Positions 11,836-22,990 of a stretch of 64,000 bases of DNA are shown in pieces. The position numbers and the translations under genes are program-made. Location: the NCBI RefSeq assembly GCF_028476545.1, contig NW_026731933.1, forward strand, positions 263,501 through 327,500. The letters run 5' to 3'. Source of the DNA: Physella acuta (lineage: Eukaryota > Mollusca > Gastropoda > Physidae). The notes beneath the pieces are model-generated. The model had not been told where the DNA came from. It made no database searches and worked only from the letters and a program-made list of their open reading frames with translations. Positions within the stretch are counted from its first letter, which is position 1; every line of letters begins with the position of its first letter.

Positions 11836-12056
11836 GTTTAAAATCGTTTCAAACTAAATTATCTGCCCCTAATAGCCGTCACCAAACCCGTCTCTGTGAT
11901 TGTAAAATGTAAACAGAGTGAACACCGCTCACCAGATCATGTGGGGGTGGGGTGGGGGTGGAAGTGATAGAGAGGAAGAGAGGGGACTGCAAAGGCGCGC
12001 TTGCAGCTTGTTTTCTAACTGATCCCAGAAGAGAATTATATATATAGATTATCAAA
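11836..12056. repeat. dispersed repeat, unclassified (copy 1)
   Basis: Shares its beginning (TAAGTTTAAA..., CTAAATTATCTGCCCCTAA) and its end (TATATATAGATTA) with 41,500-41,642, while the middles differ. A conserved 3' end of this form suggests a retroposed element, but the class was not identified. Confidence 0.5.
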
Positions 12057-12189
12057 AATAAAAAAATTCCGCAAGTTTGAGATGAAAATAAAATCGTTTT
12101 TCTGTGCCCATGTAGCTCTCTTTGTTTGATTGACATGTGCACGGCCTGACCACAAAGCTTGCACTTTTCAATTTTTTTTAGCTCGAAGC

Positions 12190-12452
12190 CACAAAAGGGC
12201 GATCAGCAAAATGCGCAACGGAAAAAAGCGCACTATATCATAAGCAAGGGACATAAAAAAAGATAATTTATAGACGTTAGACAAAAATATCCACGAATAC
12301 GTTGTAGCTTAATAAAACATTTTCTCATGAAATATGACCAAATTAAGATGTATTAATAAATTGAGTCGAAAAGCGCATTTTTTTTTTGTTTGCGCAGTTT
12401 TTAAGTTGCGCATTTTTTCCATTGCGAATTTTTCTGGGAACCCTTCAAAAGT
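12190..12452 (-). mobile_element. TGCGCA-type inverted-repeat element (copy 1)
   Basis: The ends are made of repeated TGCGCAACGGAAAA-like units in inverted orientation (near 12,208 and 12,395-12,435). The AT-rich centre matches, in reverse complement, the centre of the copy at 28,170-28,428 (shared words such as ATGTTTTATTA and AATGTCTA/AACGTCTA). No coding capacity, so a non-autonomous element. Confidence 0.6.
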
Positions 12453-13028
12453 ACCTAATAATCATTTTGTTTTCGTAATGGCACCTTTAAACAATAGTAA
12501 GTATGTTCTGATATTTCCTCGGTGTTTTAGAACAACAAGCACAATTAAGTGGCGTCGCACCGGGTGACACCATTCGAGCGGGTGACACCAAAGCGAAATT
12601 TTCCTATATTTTATTGTAAACTTTTGATAATAAAGTGGCATCGGACTCCCCTAAACTTTCACGTATATTCACATATATCAGATACAGTTGTAGTGACACC
12701 TCCAGTGGAATGGGGCTAAAGAAATGGCTGGTAAGTTGGTGAGGAAACAGTTCGTTTTTCGAGGAAACACACAGAGGCGGAAAGGTCTTAGAATTTGGTG
12801 CTTTATATGTGAATATGTTATAAAGTTATCAAAATAGGAATCGAAAATAGAGTACAGCGCCACTTCCTGTTGAAAAATCCCCCCCCCCCACCCACAAAAA
12901 AAGGAAAAAAACAACAACAAAAAACAACAACATCCACAACAGAAAAAAAAATATCAACCACAAACTTCACTCTTCACAAACTGTATTGCCAGACATATTC
13001 AACCAAGCACAGCAGCAATTTGACCTAC

Positions 13029-13119
13029 CATACACCTTGGCCACCATGGTAAGCTCCGCCGTCCCGGCAATGGTCTTAAAATAGCACGTATACTTCTCAC
13101 TCGGTCGCACGACTGAAAC
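13029..13119 (-). CDS. Ig domain, second half
   Basis: A 91-nt exon, phase 0 start, phase 1 end, acceptor TTTTTTTCTAG, donor G|GTAGGT. It encodes about 30 residues, VSVVRPSEKYTCYFKTIAGT then AELTMVAKVY, carrying the second Ig cysteine in the typical KYTC context. It is too short to be obvious as an open frame and was found by following splice phase from the upstream Ig exon. Together the two exons give one Ig-like domain of about 97 residues placed between EGF and FN3 modules. Confidence 0.82.
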
Positions 13120-13636
13120 CTAGAAAAAAAAAATCAAACATTTTTTCCCCTTAGCTGTTTTAGGGCTTAAAATTAGATTTTCTTTGTCAGCCCAACTTAG
13201 ATTAGGCTGGCCCTAGGGCTTTATCATAAAACCCAATTTTTCCATAGTGCATTTGCCATTAGTTTTGTAAAAAAAACTTCATAGTGAAGAGCTCCTAAAA
13301 GAATCCAAACATTCTTTTTTTTTTAATTAAGAAAAAATATTTTCTTAATCTGTTGGCGGAAAGGGGATAATCCTACAACTCTACAGATTCAGAATCTGTT
13401 GATTGGGTTTAAGATTGGAGAAATGTTTTTTGAGGTTAGGTCAGCATTAGAATGGTGAGCATTTTTTCTCTTTTATTTTACTGATTTCTGATAGTTTGGT
13501 CTAGCTAACCCTAAAGGGTTAAAGTATTGTGGCTGGGCGCGGTGCTATACTATACGTTTCATAATACAAGTTCTGAGAACATGTAAACTCTACTTTATCT
13601 GCTTCCTGGACCATCAGGTTTGAATAAAAAAAATGG

Positions 13637-13893
13637 GGCAGCATGGTCGGGCAGTTAGACTCGAGTTTGGGACCCTGACTTGAGTTAACGCGACGACCAT
13701 AAGACCATCATCTTTGATGGGTACAGTACTAGTTTTAAGAGAGTAAAGGCGGCTGTTATGGTTACAACTCTAGCGTTAGGGAAAGTAAAGGCGGCTGGGA
13801 TATATAACACAATCCCATCATATGCCGAGGTCACAGAACCGAATGAACTCTACTTCACCTGCGCGATTGACCAAAAAGGTGACTTTACTTTTA
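13637..13893 (+). repeat. SINE family A, diverged copy
   Basis: It carries CATATGCCGAGGTCACAGAA and GAACTCTACTTCACCTG and ends in GTGACTTTACTTT, all shared with the family body. An internal stretch (AGTAAAGGCGGCTG) is duplicated. The head is too diverged to show clear boxes A and B. Confidence 0.6.
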
Positions 13894-14159
13894 ATTAATA
13901 AAAATACGCTTCTAAAATCAGTTAATACGTTACTTGGAGTAACTCTCAATACGTTACTTGGAGTAACCCATACCCAGCGTGGTTAGATTTTAGCACAATT
14001 TCAACGCGCAAGTAATGAAACTTCATTAAAAAAAAAAAAAAACAACGACCCATGAATGCGAGAAAGCTTGGGCAGATCAATATATTGTCTGTCCATCTTC
14101 TTTATTGCTAATGTGAATAATTTTGCATGGGGAAAACACAGCGAGCTGGGAAGGGAGGG

Positions 14160-14220
14160 TGATGGTGGGGGGGGGGGGGGGGGGGGGCGTAAAGCAGGAA
14201 TCACCGCCCCCCCCCCCCTA
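14160..14220. repeat. poly-G tract facing poly-C tract
   Basis: A run of more than 20 G at about 14,168 is followed about 20 bp later by a run of about 12 C, so the strand can fold back. The lengths may be affected by assembly. Confidence 0.8.
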
Positions 14221-14277
14221 AAAAATGGAGGACGAAGGTCAGTTCCATTATGAGAACTGTCTCAGCGGCTAATGGAA

Positions 14278-14900
14278 GACGACTGTGCTGTTGCACTCTC
14301 CAGTTCCAGGAGTTTGTTTTGTCTGTAGCCTGTGCTGTTGCACTCTCCTGTTCCAAGAGTTTGTTTTGTCTGTAGCCTGTGCCGTTGCACTCTCCTGTTC
14401 CAAGAGTTTGTTTTGTCTGTAGCCTGTGCTGTTGCACTCTCCAGCTTTAGAAGTTTGTTTTGTCTGTAGCCTGTGCCGTTGCACTCTCCTGTTCCAAGAG
14501 TTTGTTTTGTCTGTAGCCTGTGCCGTTGCACTCTCCTGTTCCAAGAGTTTGTTTTGTCTGTAGCCTGTGCTGTTGCACTCTCCAGCTTTAGAAGTTTGTT
14601 TTGTCTGTAGCCTGTGCCGTTGCACTCTCCTGTTCCAGGAGTTTGTTTTGTCTGTAGCCTGTGCTGTTGCACTCTCCAGCTTTAGAAGTTTGTTTTGGCT
14701 GTAGCCTGTGCCGTTGCACTCTCCAGCTTTAGAAGTTTGTTTTGTCTGAAGCCTGTGCTGTTGCACTCTCCAGCTTTAGAAGTTTGTTTTGTCTGTAGCC
14801 TGTGCCGTTGCACTCTCCTGTTCCAAGAGTTTGTTTTGTCTGTAGCCTGTGCCGTTGCACTCTCCTGTTCCAAGAGTTTGTTTTGTCTGTAGCCTCTGCT
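14278..14900. repeat. 47-bp minisatellite
   Basis: About 13 units of 47 bp with the core TTGCACTCTCC and GTTTGTTTTGTCTGTAGCC. Two subtypes (TGTTCCAAGAG and AGCTTTAGAAG) are interspersed. It produces spurious minus-strand open frames of up to 165 codons. Confidence 0.95.
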
Positions 14901-14928
14901 GCTTGCTCTTGTTTGATACAGTGAAGAG

Positions 14929-15058
14929 CGGGGTTTCTTTCAGACTAAATTTTTCATGGGGAGGGGAGAGGGGGCGGACACTTGTAAAAGTATACATTTT
15001 CTATATAAATTCCATTTCGCTTGAAAGGGGGGGGGGGGGATACATGAAAGAAACTCGA
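14929..15058. mobile_element. hAT-type MITE (GGTTTCTTTCAG family), copy 1
   Basis: A 130-bp insertion flanked by the exact 8-bp duplication GTGAAGAG (14,921-14,928 and 15,059-15,066). Imperfect inverted ends (GTTTCTTTCAG / TGAAAGAAAC). The core GTAAAAGTATACATTTTC is shared with the copy at 29,380. Confidence 0.8.
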
Positions 15059-15312
15059 GTGAAGAGGGTAGTTAACGCTGCTCGGAAGAGGGGTGTGTGG
15101 CATCTATTTGTTGTTTTTGTGTGTGACCCGTCTCCTCTAAAAAGTCAATCCTGTACAGAAGAGGGGTGTGACATCTATTAAGCGCGAGCTGTCACCCATT
15201 ACATCATATGGGCTTAGGCTACACAATTTTTTTTTATCGTAGGCTAAATTAATATGAATATTAATGACCGGAGACTGACACAAATGGAGGGAGCTTTCTA
15301 TGTCGCCCCCCA

Positions 15313-15482
15313 CAGAGGCGTCGCGAGGGGGGTGGGGGGTGGCGGGGGGACACACATGTCCCCGGGCGCCGAACTTAGGGGGGCGCCAAAATGGGTTGGA
15401 AAAACAAATCGAAAGTTTGAGGGGGGGGGGGGTGCAAATCGAAAGTTTGTCCCCAGGCGCCGGAAGGGTCGCTACGCCTCTG
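15313..15482. mobile_element. hAT-type MITE (CAGAGGCGTCGCG family)
   Basis: A 170-bp element with inverted ends CAGAGGCGTCGCGA / TCGCTACGCCTCTG and two internal copies of AAATCGAAAGTTTG. The flanks (GCCCCCCA versus ACCCTCCA) are a degraded 8-bp duplication. A truncated relative lies inverted at about 27,412. Confidence 0.75.
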
Positions 15483-15639
15483 ACCCTCCATGTGTCTGAG
15501 GAACGAAAGAGAAAAGATAATAATGATAAAATTAATGGTCAATTGTAAACTCCAGTTTATTTTAAGTTCTGGGAGAAAGCTAATATTTGCTACATTTGAA
15601 AGCTAGCAGCTTATAGAATGGAATGTTTTGAGCTAGAAG

Positions 15640-15998
15640 AAAGGAATATTGTGAGCTTAATACCTCAAAATCTTGTGAGCTAATTACCTAAAATATATCG
15701 TGAGCTTATTAGAGCTTATTACCTCAAATCTAAGCTTATTACCTCTAATTTTGTGAGCTAATTACGTTAAATGTTGTGAGCTTATTACCTCAAATATCGT
15801 GAGCTTATTCGAGCTTATTACCTCAAATGTGAGCTAATTACCTCTAATTTTGTGAGCTAATTACGTTAAATGTTGTGAGCTTATTACCTCAATTGTTATG
15901 AACATATTACCTCTAATGTTGTGAGCTTATTAGAGCTTATTACCTCAACTGTTGTGAGCTTATTACCTCAAATGTTATGAACATATTACCTCAAATGT
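15640..15998. repeat. short-period array made of splice-donor copies
   Basis: Units of roughly 20-26 bp on the plus strand such as GAGCTTATTACCTCAAATG. On the gene strand each reads CATTTGAG|GTAATA, identical to the end of the Ig exon and its donor at 15,990. About ten full or near copies lie downstream of the real donor. Confidence 0.9.
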
Positions 15999-16192
15999 CG
16001 TCGTCCTGGCGAATACATTCGAGTCCTTGTTCAAGCTGGATGTGATGATGCTGATCCTCCTACCCCCGGGACCTTTGAGCTGAATGTCGTTCTCACTGGG
16101 GACGGGGTAGGCTGCGATGGTACAGTTAAACCTGCTTGGCTCCCCCGGGTTGACTTTCTGGTTGTCGAAGCTAATAATCGTTGGTGCATTCA
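15990..16192 (-). CDS. Ig domain, first half
   Basis: A 203-nt exon, acceptor CAACCTTTCAG (phase 1), donor GAG|GTAATA (phase 0). It encodes the N-terminal half of an immunoglobulin-like domain: APTIISFDNQKVNPGEPSRF leads to the first core cysteine in FNCTIAAYP, followed by GPGGRRISIITSS and ending at TTTFE. The second Ig cysteine is in the next exon at 13.1 kb, and the two join in frame. The donor is unusual because a short-period tandem array directly after it contains about ten more copies of GAGGTAAT. Readthrough into the intron meets a stop within six codons. Confidence 0.85.
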
Positions 16193-16499
16193 CTGAAAGG
16201 TTGCCAATGACAGAACGCATGGGATTTTTGCAAACAGTTGTGCAACAACACAAAAAAGTGTTAAATGTTTTTTTTTAACTAATTGACTAAAAACATCGTC
16301 GTAAAATATTTTTAAAGATTCGTTTTAAAAAAGTTACATGTTTAAAAAAAAATTCAAAGTAGAAATCTAACGTTCATTAATTTAAACAGAACAATCACAA
16401 CAAAGTTAGAAAGTTTTAGGTTAGTAAGTTATTCTCGCGAAGCCCCTGAGGGGTGAAGAACTGCAGCTACACCTCTCCAGCAGATTCTGGGCGGTTCTC

Positions 16500-17712
16500 T
16501 TCAATTGGGCCGATGTAAATCCTATAGTCCTAGCTTGGCTTTCTTCAACAACAATACCAATTTTGTACTTCGATATAAATGTAAAATAGTTTGGCCGATG
16601 TAAATCATATAGTCCATGCTTGGCTTTCTTCAAGAACAGTACCAATTACGTACTTCGCTATAAATGTAAAATAGTTTGGCCGATGTAAATCCTTTAGTCC
16701 TTGCTCCACTTTCAACAAGAACAATACTAATATCTTACTTTGTAGGTAAATATAACGTCAATTTGGCCGATGTAAATCCTATAGTCCTTGCTCCGCTTTC
16801 AACAAAAACAATACAAATTTCTTACTTCGCTGATGAATGTAACATAATTGGGCCGATGTAAATCCTATAGTCCTTGCTCCACTTCCAACAGAAACAATAC
16901 TAATTTCTTACTTTGTAGGTAAATATAACGTCAATTTGGCCGATGTAAATCCTATAGTCCTTGCTCCACTTCCAACAGAAACAATACTAATTTCTTAGTT
17001 TGCTGATGAATGTAACATAATTGGGCCGATGTAAATCCTATAGTCCTTGCTCCACTTCCAACAGAAACAATACTAATTTCTTACTTTGTAGGTAAATATA
17101 ACGTCAATTTGGCCGATGTAAATCCTATAGTCCTTGCTCCACTTCCAACAGAAACAATACTAATTTCTTAGTTCGCTGATGAATGTAACATAATTGGGCC
17201 GATGTAAATCCTGTAGTCCTTGCTCCGCTTCCAACAAGAAACAATACTAATATCTTACTTTGTAGGTAAATATAACGTCAATTTGGCCGATGTAAATCTT
17301 ATAGTCCTTGCTCCACTTCCAACAGAAACAATACTAATTTCTTAGTTCGCTGATGAATGTAACATAATTTGGCCGATGTAAGTCCTATAGTCCTTGCTCC
17401 GCTTCCAACAGAAACAATACTAATTTCTTACTTTGTAGGTAAATATAACGTCAATTTGGCCGATGTAAATCCTATAGTCCTTGCTCCACTTCCAACAGAA
17501 ACAATACTAATTTCTTACTTCGCTGATGAATGTAACATAATTTGGCCGATGTAAGTCCTATAGTCCTTGCTCCGCTTCCAACAAGAAACAATTTCTTAAT
17601 TTCTTAGTTCGCTGAAGAATGTAACATAATTTGGCCGATGTAAATCCTATAGTCCTTGCTCCGCTTCCAACAAGACCAATACTAATTTCTTACTTCGCTG
17701 AAGAATGTAATC
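16500..17712. repeat. 86-bp minisatellite next to EGF exon donor
   Basis: About 14 units of 85-87 bp containing GGCCGATGTAAATCCTATAG and CTAATTTCTTACTT. Two subtypes (TTTGTAGGTAAATATAACG and TCGCTGATGAATGTAACA) alternate. The last unit stops about 10 bp from the splice donor at 17,722. On the gene strand many units contain the donor-like GAAGTAAGA. Confidence 0.94.
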
Positions 17713-17721
17713 TTCACATAC

Positions 17722-17868
17722 CTGGCTCACAAATAGGGGGGTTGAAGAACCCTGGCTTGCAGGTACAGCTCTTGTTGGGGCCGGTGAACCTGTCGCAGTG
17801 TCGGGGATTCACACACATGCACGTTTGTGTACACTCCCACCCATATCGATTAGCATCACAAGGTACCG
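17722..17868 (-). CDS. EGF-like module exon
   Basis: A 147-nt exon, phase 1-1, acceptor TTTTATTGACAG, donor CAG|GTATGT. The translation is cysteine-rich and EGF-like: VPCDANRYGWEC, CMCVNPRHC, NKSCTCKPGFFNPPICEP. It is the last EGF-type module before the Ig domain, the position EGF modules hold in Tie receptors. About 10 bp after its donor begins an 86-bp tandem array that fills most of the following intron. Cysteine spacing is slightly looser than in the two other EGF exons, so module boundaries are less certain than the exon itself. Confidence 0.88.
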
Positions 17869-18254
17869 CTGTCAATAAAACACAGTTCAATTACATTTTT
17901 TTCTCCTCTTCTCGCCTCCAATTTTAGCATTCCCAAGCTCCCAACCAAAAATTTGAGAATTTAAGAAAAAAAATGTAATTTTTTATTCGCTGATGTTCGT
18001 CTTTATTCAGTTTAATATACCAACCCCCCTCCCCCGTACAAAGAAAAATGTTGTTTAGCATTTGATAATCGTGACGCTACTATAATAAAAAGACCCATAA
18101 CTAATTTAACTAATCGCCATTGTGTGATTTCGTCAGTTTCTAAATCTCTGATTTGGTTCTTATTTTTCTTTCAGGCAATTTAGACCTGGTCATTTAACTC
18201 TCCTATATGATTTGGTCATTTGTTTCACACTCCTATTTTATCTAAACACCCCCC

Positions 18255-18560
18255 TCCCCACACACACTAACAAACTATAACAACTAACAAATCTCGACAA
18301 CTAACAAACTCGGATTAGAAACACGTGATAACTAAGAAACTATGAAAGCTAACAAATCATGCAACTAATAAACTTGGACAGCAAAAACACATCGTGAGAA
18401 CTACAAAATATGACAACTAACTAATTATGACATGCTATGACAATTACAAATTATAACAACGGAAACTATAATAACTAACGAATTATGACATACACAAAAT
18501 AAAAAAAATGAAAATTAGGATACCTACAAACTATAAAATCAGAAACGTTGACAAAAACAA
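18255..18560. repeat. degenerate AACTAACAAA repeat
   Basis: Diverged tandem repetition of words such as AACTAACAAACTATGACA over about 300 bp in the intron between the two EGF exons. Confidence 0.7.
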
Positions 18561-18889
18561 ATTAGGACTGTTACAGTTCTTGATTCTATCGTTTGGAACA
18601 ACACACTTTTTCGAGTTAACTTTAGTACTTTATTACTATTCACACGAGACACCTTAGAAGACAAGTCTTGTCTCAAGGTTCATCTTAGTTCACAAACTTA
18701 CATGTACACATCCGCCTCACGTACACATCAGTTACACATCAACGTGAACACACTGAACACTCAAGGGACATTACTCTATTATACATGAAACAAGGGACGT
18801 AACAATAACCAACAAGACATAATGTAACAAGGGTAACTAAAAAGCTGTGAGAAGAAAGCAAGACAGCTCTACTTCTGCTTGACACTTAC

Positions 18890-19027
18890 GTAGTTGGCAG
18901 TCGTGGCCGCCCCACCCCCAGGCACACCCTGACACACACGAGCCCGTGGCCGAGTTGCAGGATTCCTCTGGGTTCAAACAGTGGCAGTCGTACATACAGT
19001 TTTGTCCAAATCTTCGAGGGGGACATT
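18890..19027 (-). CDS. EGF-like module exon
   Basis: A 138-nt exon, phase 1-1, acceptor CTCAACATTTCAG, donor C|GTAAGT. It encodes about 46 residues of EGF-like, laminin/Tie-type sequence: ECPPRRFGQNC, DCHCLNPEESC, TGSCVSGC and GWGGHDC. It follows the kringle exon after a 14.7-kb intron and precedes another EGF exon. A 3.9-kb minisatellite lies directly against its acceptor on the upstream side, and the nearest repeat copies carry the same acceptor sequence. Extracellular module; specific partner unknown. Confidence 0.9.
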
Positions 19028-22000
19028 CTGAAATGTTGAGAAATGTTTTCATCTGTGTTAATTTAACAATAGACATTTTAAAAGATATGTTTACGTTAGG
19101 AACATTTATAACATTAGACATTTTAAAAGGTAGAGATATATTTTTGAAAGGGACATTCTGAAAAGTAGAGATGTTTTTGTTAGGGACATTTTGAAAGGTA
19201 TAGATGTTTATGTTAGGGACATTTTAACATTAGACATTCTGAAAGGTAGAGATATTTTCATCAGAGACATTCTGAAAAGTAGATATATGTTTTCAACAGG
19301 TGCATTCTAAAGGCAGAAACACATTTGAACACAGGATGTTTTGAAAGGTAGAGACACATTTAAACAAGATATTTCGAAAGGTAGAGACACATTTAAACAA
19401 ATGATAATTTGAAAGTAGAGACACATTAAAACAAATGATAATTTGAAAGGTAGAGACACATTTAAACAAAAAATAATTTGAACGGTAGAGACACATTTAA
19501 ACAAAAAATAATTTGACAGGTAGAGAAACATTCAAACAAAGGATAATTTGAAAGGTAGAGACACATTTAAACAAATGATAATTTAAAAGGTAGAGACACA
19601 TTTAAACAAAGGATAATTTGAAAGGTAGAGACACATTTAAACAAATGATAATTTGAAAGGTAGAGACACATTTAAACAAAGGATAATTTGAAAGGTAGAG
19701 ACACATTTAAACAAAGGATAATTTGAAAGGTAGAGACACATTTAAACAAAGAATAATTTGAAAGGTAGAGACACATTTAAACAAAGGATAATTTGAAAGG
19801 TAGAGACACATTTAAACAAATGATAATTTGAAAGGTAGAGACACATTTAAACAAATGATAATTTGAAAGGTAGAGACACATTTAAACAAATGATAATTTG
19901 AAAAGTAGAGACACATTTAAACAAAGGATAATTTGAAAGGTAGAGACACATTTAAACAAATGATAATTTGAAAGGTAGAGACACATTTAAACAAATGATA
20001 ATTTGAAAGGTAGAGACACATTTAAACAAAGGATAATTTGAAAGGTAGAGACACATTTAAACAAAGGATAATTTGAAAGGTAGAGACACATTTAAACAAA
20101 TGATAATTTGAAAGGTAGAGACACATTTAAACAAAGGATAATTTGAAAGGTGGAGACACATTTAAACAAAGGATAATTTGAAAGGTAGAGACACATTTAA
20201 ACAAAGAATAATTTGAAAGGTAGAGACACATTTAAACAAAGGATAATTTGAAAGGTAGAGACACATTTAAACAAATGATAATTTGAAAGGTAGAGACACA
20301 TTTAAACAAATGATAATTTGAAAGGTAGAGACACATTTAAACAAATGATAATTTGAAAAGTAGAGACACATTTAAACAAAGGATAATTTGTTTAAGGTAG
20401 AGACACATTTAAACAAATGATAATTTGAAAGGTAGAGACACATTTAAACATATGATAATTTGAAAGGTAGAGACACATTTAAACAAAGGATAATTTGAAA
20501 GGTAGAGACACATTTAAACAAAGGATAATTTGAAAGGTAGAGACACATTTAAACAAAGGATAATTTGAAAGGTAGAGACACATTTAAACAAAGGATAATT
20601 TGAAAGGTAGAGACACATTTAAACAAAGGATAATTTGAAAGGTAGAGACACATTTAAACAAAGAATAATTTGAAAGGTAGAGACACATTTAAACAAAGGA
20701 TAATTTGAAAGGTAGAGACACATTTAAACAAATGATAATTTGAAAGGTAGAGACACATTTAAACAAATGATAATTTGAAAGGAAGAGACACATTTAAACA
20801 AATGATAATTTGAAAAGTAGAGACACATTTAAACAAAGGATAATTTGAAAGGTAGAGACACATTTAAACAAATGATAATTTGAAAGGTAGAGACACATTT
20901 AAACAAATGATAATTTGAAAGGTAGAGACACATTTAAACAAAGGATAATTTGAAAGGTAGAGACACATTTAAACAAAGGATAATTTGAAAGGTAGAGACA
21001 CATTTAAACAAAGGATAATTTGAAAGGTAGAGACACATTTAAACAAAGGATAATTTGAAAGGTAGAGACACATTTAAACAAAGGATAATTTGAAAGGTAG
21101 AGACACATTTAAACAAAGAATAATTTGAAAGGTAGAGACACATTTAAACAAAGGATAATTTGAAAGGTAGAGACACATTTAAACAAATGATAATTTGAAA
21201 GGTAGAGACACATTTAAACAAATGATAATTTGAAAGGTAGAGACACATTTAAACAAATGATAATTTGAAAAGTAGAGACACATTTAAACAAAGGATAATT
21301 TGAAAGGTAGAGACACATTTAAACAAATGATAATTTGAAAAGTAGAGACACATTTAAACAAAGGATAATTTGAAAGGTAGAGACACATTTAAACAAATGA
21401 TAATTTGAAAGGTAGAGACACATTTAAACAAATGATAATTTGAAAGGTAGAGACACATTTAAACAAAGGATAATTTGAAAGGTAGAGACACATTTAAACA
21501 AAGGATAATTTGAAAGGTAGAGACACATTTAAACAAATGATAATTTGAAAGGTAGAGACACATTTAAACAAAGGATAATTTGAAAGGTGGAGACACATTT
21601 AAACAAAGGATAATTTGAAAGGTAGAGACACATTTAAACAAAGAATAATTTGAAAGGTAGAGACACATTTAAACAAAGGATAATTTGAAAGGTAGAGACA
21701 CATTTAAACAAATGATAATTTGAAAGGTAGAGACACATTTAAACAAATGATAATTTGAAAGGTAGAGACACATTTAAACAAATGATAATTTGAAAAGTAG
21801 AGACACATTTAAACAAAGGATAATTTGTTTAAGGTAGAGACACATTTAAACAAATGATAATTTGAAAGGTAGAGACACATTTAAACATATGATAATTTGA
21901 AAGGTAGAGACACATTTAAACAAAGGATAATTTGAAAGGTAGAGACACATTTAAACAAAGGATAATTTGAAAGGTAGAGACACATTTAAACAAAGGATAA

Positions 22001-22990
22001 TTTGAAAGGTAGAGACACATTTAAACAAAGGATAATTTGAAAGGTAGAGACACATTTAAACAAAGGATAATTTGAAAGGTAGAGACACATTTAAACAAAG
22101 AATAATTTGAAAGGTAGAGACACATTTAAACAAAGGATAATTTGAAAGGTAGAGACACATTTAAACAAATGATAATTTGAAAGGTAGAGACACATTTAAA
22201 CAAATGATAATTTGAAAGGAAGAGACACATTTAAACAAATGATAATTTGAAAAGTAGAGACACATTTAAACAAAGGATAATTTGAAAGGTAGAGACACAT
22301 TTAAACAAATGATAATTTGAAAGGTAGAGACACATTTAAACAAATGATAATTTGAAAGGTAGAGACACATTTAAACAAAGGATAATTTGAAAGGTAGAGA
22401 CACATTTAAACAAAGGATAATTTGAAAGGTAGAGACACATTTAAACAAAGGATAATTTGAAAGGTAGAGACACATTTAAACAAAGGATAATTTGAAAGGT
22501 AGAGACACATTTAAACAAAGGATAATTTGAAAGGTAGAGACACATTTAAACAAAGAATAATTTGAAAGGTAGAGACACATTTAAACAAAGGATAATTTGA
22601 AAGGTAGAGACACATTTAAACAAATGATAATTTGAAAGGTAGAGACACATTTAAACAAATGATAATTTGAAAGGTAGAGACACATTTAAACAAATGATAA
22701 TTTGAAAAGTAGAGACACATTTAAACAAAGGATAATTTGAAAGGTAGAGACACATTTAAACAAATGATAATTTGAAAGGTAGAGACACATTTAAACAAAT
22801 GATAATTTGAAAGGTAGAGACACATTTAAACAAAGGATAATTTGAAAGGTAGAGACACATTTAAACAAAGGATAATTTGAAAGGTAGAGACACATTTAAA
22901 CAAAGGATAATTTGAAAGGTAGAGACACATTTAAACAAAGGATAATTTGAAAGGTAGAGACACATTTAAACAAAGGATAATTTGAAATAC
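19028..22990. repeat. 35-bp satellite array starting at EGF exon acceptor
   Basis: From about 19,310 about 105 units of 35 bp with the core AGGTAGAGACACATTTAAAC and variants AAATGATA, AAAGGATA and AAAGAATA. Rare variants (GTTTAAGG, CATATGATA, GGTGGAG, GGAAGAG) recur at a spacing of exactly 1,437 bp, so a 41-unit block was duplicated; a shorter 13-unit rhythm (about 457 bp) also shows. The first 280 bp, nearest the exon, are diverged units that include GGGACATTCTGAAA, the reverse complement of the exon's own acceptor. Confidence 0.96.

Noticed and set aside
14262-14873. Minus-strand frames of 136-165 codons with TDKTNSWN repeats
   Set aside because: Several overlapping frames are open at once across a 47-bp array, as expected for a stop-poor repeat.
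19310-22990. CRISPR-like regular repeats
   Set aside because: Units are contiguous with no unique spacers, and the setting is an animal intron; it is a satellite array.
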